DNA from: Rhodanobacter sp. B04 | Lineage (GTDB): Bacteria; Pseudomonadota; Gammaproteobacteria; Xanthomonadales; Rhodanobacteraceae | DNA length: 64,000 bases | Reading direction: 5' to 3' | Assembly (NCBI RefSeq): GCF_002001125.1 | Contig: NZ_MUNV01000016.1 | Span: 1-64,000 of the forward strand | Part shown: piece after piece, positions 59,525-64,000 of the stretch | Layout: the number at the start of each line of letters is the position of its first letter | Position numbering within the stretch: position 1 is the first letter of the stretch | The notes under the pieces: model-generated | The model's database searches: none | The model's input: only the letters and a program-made list of their open reading frames with translations | What the model was told of the DNA's origin: nothing | Program-made: the position numbers and the translations under genes

Positions 59525-61309
59525 TTACGGCGCCTTGCCGTCCTTCGCACAGTCGCAGCCGTAGTCGGGCTCCGGACCACCCTCGGCGATGAAGCGGTCG
59601 ATGCGCTGCTCCAGCACCGGCAGCGGCACCGAACCCGTGGACAGCACGGTGTCGTGGAAGTGGCGCAGGTCGAACTTCGCACCCAGTGCCTTTTCCGCCT
59701 TGGCGCGCAGGTCGAGGATCTTCAGGTAGCCCAGTTCGTACGACAGCGCCTGGCCGGGCCAGCTGATGTAGCGGTCAACTTCGTTGGCGATCTCGCGTGC
59801 GGACAACGCGGTATTGACGGTGAGGTAGTCGATCGACTGCTGGCGTGTCCAGCCCAGGTGGTGGATGCCGGTGTCGACCACCAGCCGGCAGGCGCGCCAC
59901 ATCTGGTAGGTGAGGAAGCCGAAGTGCTGGTACGGCGTCTGGTAGATGCCCATCTCGTTGCCGAGGTATTCCGAGTACAGGCCCCAGCCCTCGCCGTAGG
60001 CGGAGATGTAGCCGTTGCGGCGGAACGCGGGCTGGTCGTGGCTCTCGTCCGCCAGCTCCAGTTGCAGCGAGTGTCCGGGATAGGACTCGTGCAAGGTCAG
60101 CGCGGGCATGTTGTACAGGGCGCGCGACGGCAAGTCGTAGGTGTTGACCAGATAGACGTCAGGACCGCCGCGACCGGAGGTGTAGTACGGCGCGATGCCG
60201 GCCGGCACCGGTTCGATGGTGAAGCGCTCGCGCGGCAGATGGCCGAAGAACTTCGACATCTGGCCGTCCACTTGCTTGGCCACCCAGGCGCTACGCATCA
60301 ACAGTTCGTCCGGCGTCTTCGCGTAGAACTGCGGGTCGCTGCGCAGGAACTGCAGGAATTCGGCGAAACTGCCCTTGAAGCCGGAGTCCTGCATCACCTC
60401 AAGCATCTGCGCGTGGATCTTCGCCACTTGATCCAGGCCGATCTGGTGGATCGCATCGGGGCTCAGGTCAAGCGTGGTGTACTCGTGGATCTGCTGGCGA
60501 TAGAACGCCTTGCCGTCCGGCAACGCCTCGGCCGCCAGCGTGGTGCGCGCATGCGGCACGTAGTCGTTGCGGAAGAAGGTCAGCAGCTTCTCGTAGGCGG
60601 GGATCACGTTGTCGCGGATGCGCTGCAGCGCCTGGCCCTGCAGCGCCTGCGCCTGATCGGCCGGGATCGACGACGGCAACTGCTTGAACGGCGCGTAGAA
60701 GCTGCTCTGGGTCGGGTCCTTCAGTTCGGCCACCGCCGCGATCGACACATCACGACCCGTGAGCACTTCACGCGGCACGCTGAAGCCGCGCTGCAGCCCC
60801 GCGCGCATATTGGCGATCTGCTGGTCGAAATACGCGGGAATCTGGTTGAGGCGATCGAGGTACTTGCGATAGTCGTCGACAGTGCGCAGGTGGTCGCCGC
60901 CAAGGTCGTAGTCGATGTCGGACCAGAACGCCGAGTCGCTGTTGAACGGCATTTGCCAGTTCATGAACTTCTGGTCGGCCACGAAGTTGCCGATCTGCTC
61001 GCGATAGACCGCGTAATTGACCTGGTTGGCCGGCGACAGCTGCGCCACGTCGATGCCGTCGAGCTGCTTGAGCACGTGCTGCCAGTAATCCAGCCGCTGC
61101 TGCTGGCTGGCCGCGTCGACATCGTCGAGCCGGCCGTTGTTCGGCTGCGACTCGCCGGATGCGCTGACCCCGGCCTGGCCGGTGCGCCAGGCCCATTCGG
61201 CGCTGTAGACCTGCTTGAAATGCGCGTCGGCATCCTGCGCGGCCCATGCCGGAGCAGCCAGGACCAGTGTGCCCAGTGCCAGCCATTGCATGCCCATCAT
61301 GATCTTCAC
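59525..61309 (-). CDS. DUF885 family secreted metallopeptidase-like protein
   Basis: A 594-residue protein with a signal peptide (MQWLALGTLVLAAPAWA). The DUF885 family has a putative zinc site HESYPGH (in TLHESYPGHSLQLELADE) with a downstream Glu in AYGEGWGLYSEYLG. This resembles carboxypeptidase/oligopeptidase-like helical metallopeptidases. Further family segments are YPGHSLQ, LSAREIANEVDRYISWPGQA and FDLRHFHDTVLSTGSVPLPV. The start is GTG at 61309, overlapping the SulP stop (GTGA); an ATG nine bases on is equally possible. Its mature enzyme likely degrades peptides in the periplasm. Confidence 0.85.
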   Translation of the reverse strand: MKIMMGMQWLALGTLVLAAPAWAAQDADAHFKQVYSAEWAWRTGQAGVSASGESQPNNGRLDDVDAASQQQRLDYWQHVLKQLDGIDVAQLSPANQVNYAVYREQIGNFVADQKFMNWQMPFNSDSAFWSDIDYDLGGDHLRTVDDYRKYLDRLNQIPAYFDQQIANMRAGLQRGFSVPREVLTGRDVSIAAVAELKDPTQSSFYAPFKQLPSSIPADQAQALQGQALQRIRDNVIPAYEKLLTFFRNDYVPHARTTLAAEALPDGKAFYRQQIHEYTTLDLSPDAIHQIGLDQVAKIHAQMLEVMQDSGFKGSFAEFLQFLRSDPQFYAKTPDELLMRSAWVAKQVDGQMSKFFGHLPRERFTIEPVPAGIAPYYTSGRGGPDVYLVNTYDLPSRALYNMPALTLHESYPGHSLQLELADESHDQPAFRRNGYISAYGEGWGLYSEYLGNEMGIYQTPYQHFGFLTYQMWRACRLVVDTGIHHLGWTRQQSIDYLTVNTALSAREIANEVDRYISWPGQALSYELGYLKILDLRAKAEKALGAKFDLRHFHDTVLSTGSVPLPVLEQRIDRFIAEGGPEPDYGCDCAKDGKAP

Positions 61310-62973
61310 TGCTGAGATATCCCCGTCGTTGGCGGTGCGGGAGCGACCGCCTTGGCGGCATCTTCCACGCTCCAGAAGTCGAGCGCCTGTGGCATAAGCT
61401 GGGGCAAGGCGGCCCGCAGCAGCAACTCGCGCACGTTGTCTTTCAATCTTGCCACGCGCAACGGGATGTCACGCGCGCTCAGCCAGGTCGCGAAATCCGC
61501 CAGCGCCTCCAGCGCGGTGCTGTCCAGATCGGGCGATTCCTCCAGGCTGAGCACCACGACATGGCTGCCGGGATGGCTTTCCACCTGCTGTCGCGCCAGC
61601 GCCAGCACCGATTCCGCATTGGCGAAGAACAGCGGCTCCTCCGGTCGCAGGATCAGCTGGCCTGGCGGCGGCTGCGCGGTCGGATGCTCCGCGATGTCGA
61701 CGAAATCATGGCTGCCGGGCAGCTGGCCGAGCACGCTTAGGCGCGGCGTGGCGAGCTGGCGCAGCAGCATCACCAGGCTGAACGCGATCGCCACCAGCAG
61801 GCCGTTGAGGATGCCGAGCGCGAGTACCGCAAGCACCGCGGCGAGCGCCACCAGGCGGTCGCGCTTCCATTGCAGGTAGGGCCGGAACACCGACAACCGC
61901 CACGACTTGCTCACCGCATGGATCACGATCGCCGCCAGCACCGGCTCGGGGATGCGTTCGATCCAGCGCAGCAGCAGCAACACCAGCAGCAGCACGCTGG
62001 CCGCGGCGACCAGGCCCGCCAGTCGCGAACGCGCACCGGCCGCTTCGTTCGCCGAGGTGCCGGAATAGCCCGCACCGAGCGGCATGCCGTGCAACAGCCC
62101 CGACAGTACGTTCGCCACGCCGATCACCAGCAGGTCGCGATTGGCTTCGACCGGATCGCCGTGCTTCAGCGCGAACGCGCGGATCGAACCGTACGACTCG
62201 GCGTACAGCACCAGCAGCAGCGCGGCGGCCAGCTCGATGCTGGGCAGCCACTGGCTGCTGGTCGGCCACGTCGGCAACGACCAATCCGGCATCAGCTTGA
62301 TCGCGCCGGTCAGCGTCACGCCGTGCTGCGCCAACCAGCCGGAGGCGGCCACGCCCAGCACGATCGCCAGCAGGCTGCCGGGCAAGCGGCGCACCCGCTC
62401 GGACAGGAACAGCAGCAGCAAGGCGACTACACCGGCGCCCATCGTGGCCGGCTGGATCCGGCCGAACGATTCGAGCAGCGTCGTGAGCAACAGCGGCACG
62501 AAATCGCCATGCAGGGCCGGCAGACCGCACAGGTTCGGCAGCTGCTTCAGCGCGATCACGCAGGCCAGGCCGAAAGTGAAACCGCGCAGCACCGGTCGCG
62601 CGATGAGATGGGACAGGCCGCCGAGACGCGCCACCCCGGCGATCAGGAAACAGCCACCGGTCAGCAGCACCAGGGTTGCGGCCACCACCGCACGTGCAGC
62701 TCCCGCGGGACCTGCCAGGGCGAGGCTTCCGGCCGCCAGCACGGCCGCCGAGGATGAGGTGGCCGAAACGATCGCGTAGCGGCTGCGCCCGAGCAGCCCG
62801 TAGCAGAACAGACCGACCAGCAGGGCGATCACACCGGCCTGCGGCGGCAGGCCGGCAATGCCCGAGTACGCCACCGCCTCGGGCAGCAGCAGGCCGGCGA
62901 TCGACAACCCGGCCAGCACATCCACCCCGGGCGTGGAGTCCGACGACGTGGCCGCGACCGTGCGCGCGTTCAT
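61306..62973 (-). CDS. SulP family anion transporter with STAS domain
   Basis: A 555-residue inner-membrane transporter of the SLC26/SulP family. It has the N-terminal box GLSIAGLLLPEAVAYSGIAG and about 12 helices, including GTSANEAAGARSRLAGLVAA. A cytoplasmic STAS domain covers the last 130 residues (QLILRPEEPLFFANAESVLA, VVLSLEESPDLDSTALEALA). Substrates in the family range over sulfate, bicarbonate, oxalate and fumarate; none can be read here. It overlaps the ParB-like gene before it (ATGA) and the peptidase gene after it (GTGA), so the three are one translationally coupled unit. Confidence 0.9.
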   Translation of the reverse strand: MNARTVAATSSDSTPGVDVLAGLSIAGLLLPEAVAYSGIAGLPPQAGVIALLVGLFCYGLLGRSRYAIVSATSSSAAVLAAGSLALAGPAGAARAVVAATLVLLTGGCFLIAGVARLGGLSHLIARPVLRGFTFGLACVIALKQLPNLCGLPALHGDFVPLLLTTLLESFGRIQPATMGAGVVALLLLFLSERVRRLPGSLLAIVLGVAASGWLAQHGVTLTGAIKLMPDWSLPTWPTSSQWLPSIELAAALLLVLYAESYGSIRAFALKHGDPVEANRDLLVIGVANVLSGLLHGMPLGAGYSGTSANEAAGARSRLAGLVAAASVLLLVLLLLRWIERIPEPVLAAIVIHAVSKSWRLSVFRPYLQWKRDRLVALAAVLAVLALGILNGLLVAIAFSLVMLLRQLATPRLSVLGQLPGSHDFVDIAEHPTAQPPPGQLILRPEEPLFFANAESVLALARQQVESHPGSHVVVLSLEESPDLDSTALEALADFATWLSARDIPLRVARLKDNVRELLLRAALPQLMPQALDFWSVEDAAKAVAPAPPTTGISQQ

Positions 62974-63584
62974 TCGATCGTTCCGCTCCAGCCCGGCAGA
63001 TACGCCGTGTCATGGCTATGCGCCAGCAGCAGCGCCTGTTGCAGCACCTTCGGCGTGACCTTGCCGCCCGGCAGCTTGAGATGGACGCGATAGTATTGCG
63101 CCCACAGGAATTCCGCGTACGGAATGGCGTCCTTGGCGCAGCCGCCGGCCATGCGCACCCGCGCGGCAAGCGTGCGGTAGGGATCGTCGGCCATGTCGGC
63201 AAGACGGGTCGGGATGGCCGTGTAGTCAGTGCGGGTGCCGTGCTGGTCGTACGGATGCGCCCAGCGGTTGAACTCCATCGTGCGCCAGAACATGTCCTGC
63301 GACAGCCAGGAAAAGTCGCGCTGGATCATCACCGGCACGCTCTTCACGCCCTCTTCCAGCAAGGCCAGGCCGAGGTGATGGTGGTCGACGATGTAGACCT
63401 GCTGCTTCGGCCCCAGCACGCCGGGGAACCAGTGCGATTCGAGCAGTTCGCGACGCTTCTTCTTGCCGAGCTTTTTCCACTCCGCGCGCTTCTCCGCGAC
63501 TTCGGTCTTGCCGACCGTCAACTGGGTCGGTCGCAACTTGCCCGGGGCGATCGACAGCAGCGGGTGGTGGACAACTGACGACAT
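62970..63584 (-). CDS. ParB-like nuclease family protein (ParBc_2 type)
   Basis: A 204-residue soluble protein of PF08857. It has LRPTQLTVGKTEVAEKRAEW, the family helix KLGKKKRRELLESHWFPGVL, and VYIVDHHHLGLALLEEGVKS with the conserved DHHH. FLWAQYYRVHLKLPGGKVTP follows. The N-terminal fold resembles ParB nuclease domains, but no DNA-binding helix-turn-helix is present, so it is not a plasmid partition protein. The DHHH cluster and the many His suggest a metal site. It is the first gene of the SulP/DUF885 operon. Confidence 0.85.
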   Translation of the reverse strand: MSSVVHHPLLSIAPGKLRPTQLTVGKTEVAEKRAEWKKLGKKKRRELLESHWFPGVLGPKQQVYIVDHHHLGLALLEEGVKSVPVMIQRDFSWLSQDMFWRTMEFNRWAHPYDQHGTRTDYTAIPTRLADMADDPYRTLAARVRMAGGCAKDAIPYAEFLWAQYYRVHLKLPGGKVTPKVLQQALLLAHSHDTAYLPGWSGTIE

Positions 63585-63681
63585 GGCGCGACTCCTTCGG
63601 ACAGACGCAGTGCTGCCGAGCGTACCCGAGCCGGCTCGGGGATGGGGCCCTTTGTCACACGCAATTTTCTGCGACGCCGGA

Positions 63682-64000
63682 CTATTCCATGCCGGCGTAG
63701 TAGCCGCGCATCGCCAGCAGGTAGGCGTCCAGGTTGCGGCCGTCCAGTTCGTCGAATACCTCGCCGGTTTCGTCGAGCCCGTCGATGCGGTCGGGACGGA
63801 AATTGCGGAAATCCTCACGCAGCCGACACCATGTGCCGAGCGTCCACTTGCCGCCCCAGAACGCCAGGCACAGCGGCTCGACCTCGCGCGCGCTGATGTT
63901 GCCCGCCTCGTCGCGATAGGCCAGCCGCAAGACCTGGCGCGCCTCGATCGCCGCATGCAGCCGGTCGATCCGCGCCGCGAATGCCAGCTTGTACTCGTCG
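63682..64000 (-). CDS. YafY-like WYL-domain transcriptional regulator (3' end, partial)
   Basis: The frame runs off the right edge, so the N-terminal winged helix lies outside the window. The visible 105 residues are the end of a WYL effector domain: RIDRLHAAIEARQVLRLAYR, EPLCLAFWGGKWTLGTWCRL, REDFRNFRPDRIDGL and the tail YLLAMRGYYAGME. The R-F-R-DRI segment is diagnostic. It may regulate the adjacent operon. Confidence 0.85.
   Translation of the reverse strand, partial: DEYKLAFAARIDRLHAAIEARQVLRLAYRDEAGNISAREVEPLCLAFWGGKWTLGTWCRLREDFRNFRPDRIDGLDETGEVFDELDGRNLDAYLLAMRGYYAGME

Noticed and set aside
62970-63584. ParB-like gene as a plasmid or chromosome partition gene
   Set aside because: No parA, no parS-like repeats and no helix-turn-helix; it is of the ParBc_2 type in an operon with a transporter.
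1-64000. tRNA or rRNA genes
   Set aside because: I saw no cloverleaf with a GTTCRA T-loop or any rRNA-like segment, though a covariance search could still find one.

Overview
The window looks like the chromosome of a high-GC gammaproteobacterium of the Xanthomonadales/Lysobacterales, most probably Rhodanobacteraceae (Rhodanobacter/Dyella-like). This is inferred from the protein repertoire: NtrBC beside a sigma-54 glnA, TonB receptors with export-associated enzymes, GH92 and PNGase A, and phhA with a divergent Lrp gene. Short GTAG-type and GTCATTCC-type palindromic repeats and an integron cassette array with short uniform attC sites fit the same group. No rRNA, tRNA, CRISPR array or prophage was found. 

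Layout. (1) 1-2.4 kb: the right end of an integron gene-cassette array with five attC sites, small unrelated genes of lower GC, and no integrase in the window. (2) 2.5-10.4 kb: gnd, an FAD disulfide oxidoreductase and a GH144 endo-beta-1,2-glucanase, divergent from a 1290-residue GH94 protein that resembles the phosphorylase half of cyclic beta-1,2-glucan synthase. (3) 10.6-15.6 kb: ntrC, ntrB and glnA, with visible NtrC sites and a textbook sigma-54 promoter. (4) 16-18 kb: an OsmC/AraC pair divergent from a small tautomerase. (5) 18.1-24 kb: a TPR-sulfotransferase followed by a TonB receptor, then uppP. (6) 24-31.9 kb: a LysR gene divergent from an RND efflux operon (adaptor, pump, outer-membrane channel, SDR enzyme). 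The channel gene carries an in-frame palindromic repeat in its leader. (7) 31.9-38 kb: an AI-2E-type permease with small envelope proteins, a PEBP protein, a PQQ-type sugar dehydrogenase and a Ycf46-like AAA ATPase. (8) 38.1-40.8 kb: a decayed MNT/HEPN toxin-antitoxin pair and small single genes. (9) 40.8-46.2 kb: an N-glycan module (PNGase A and GH92 mannosidase) with a palindromic operator. (10) 46.3-49.9 kb: a YheT hydrolase/PlsC acyltransferase pair, then lrp and phhA. (11) 50-56.5 kb: two orphan MacB-like permeases, a membrane glycosyltransferase, an SGNH hydrolase and a secreted unknown. (12) 56.6-58 kb: a RES/Xre toxin-antitoxin module split by about 309 bp. (13) 58.2-64 kb: a tightly overlapping operon (ParB-like, SulP, DUF885 peptidase, membrane protein) and a partial WYL regulator.

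The genes form several small functional modules rather than one large system: beta-1,2-glucan breakdown, nitrogen control, multidrug efflux, N-glycan breakdown and aromatic amino acid turnover. The least ordinary signals are repeat elements that have become part of genes. One supplies 28 codons of the efflux channel leader, and another supplies the stop codon of the GH92 gene. Broken or rearranged toxin-antitoxin modules and the cassette array are also of interest.
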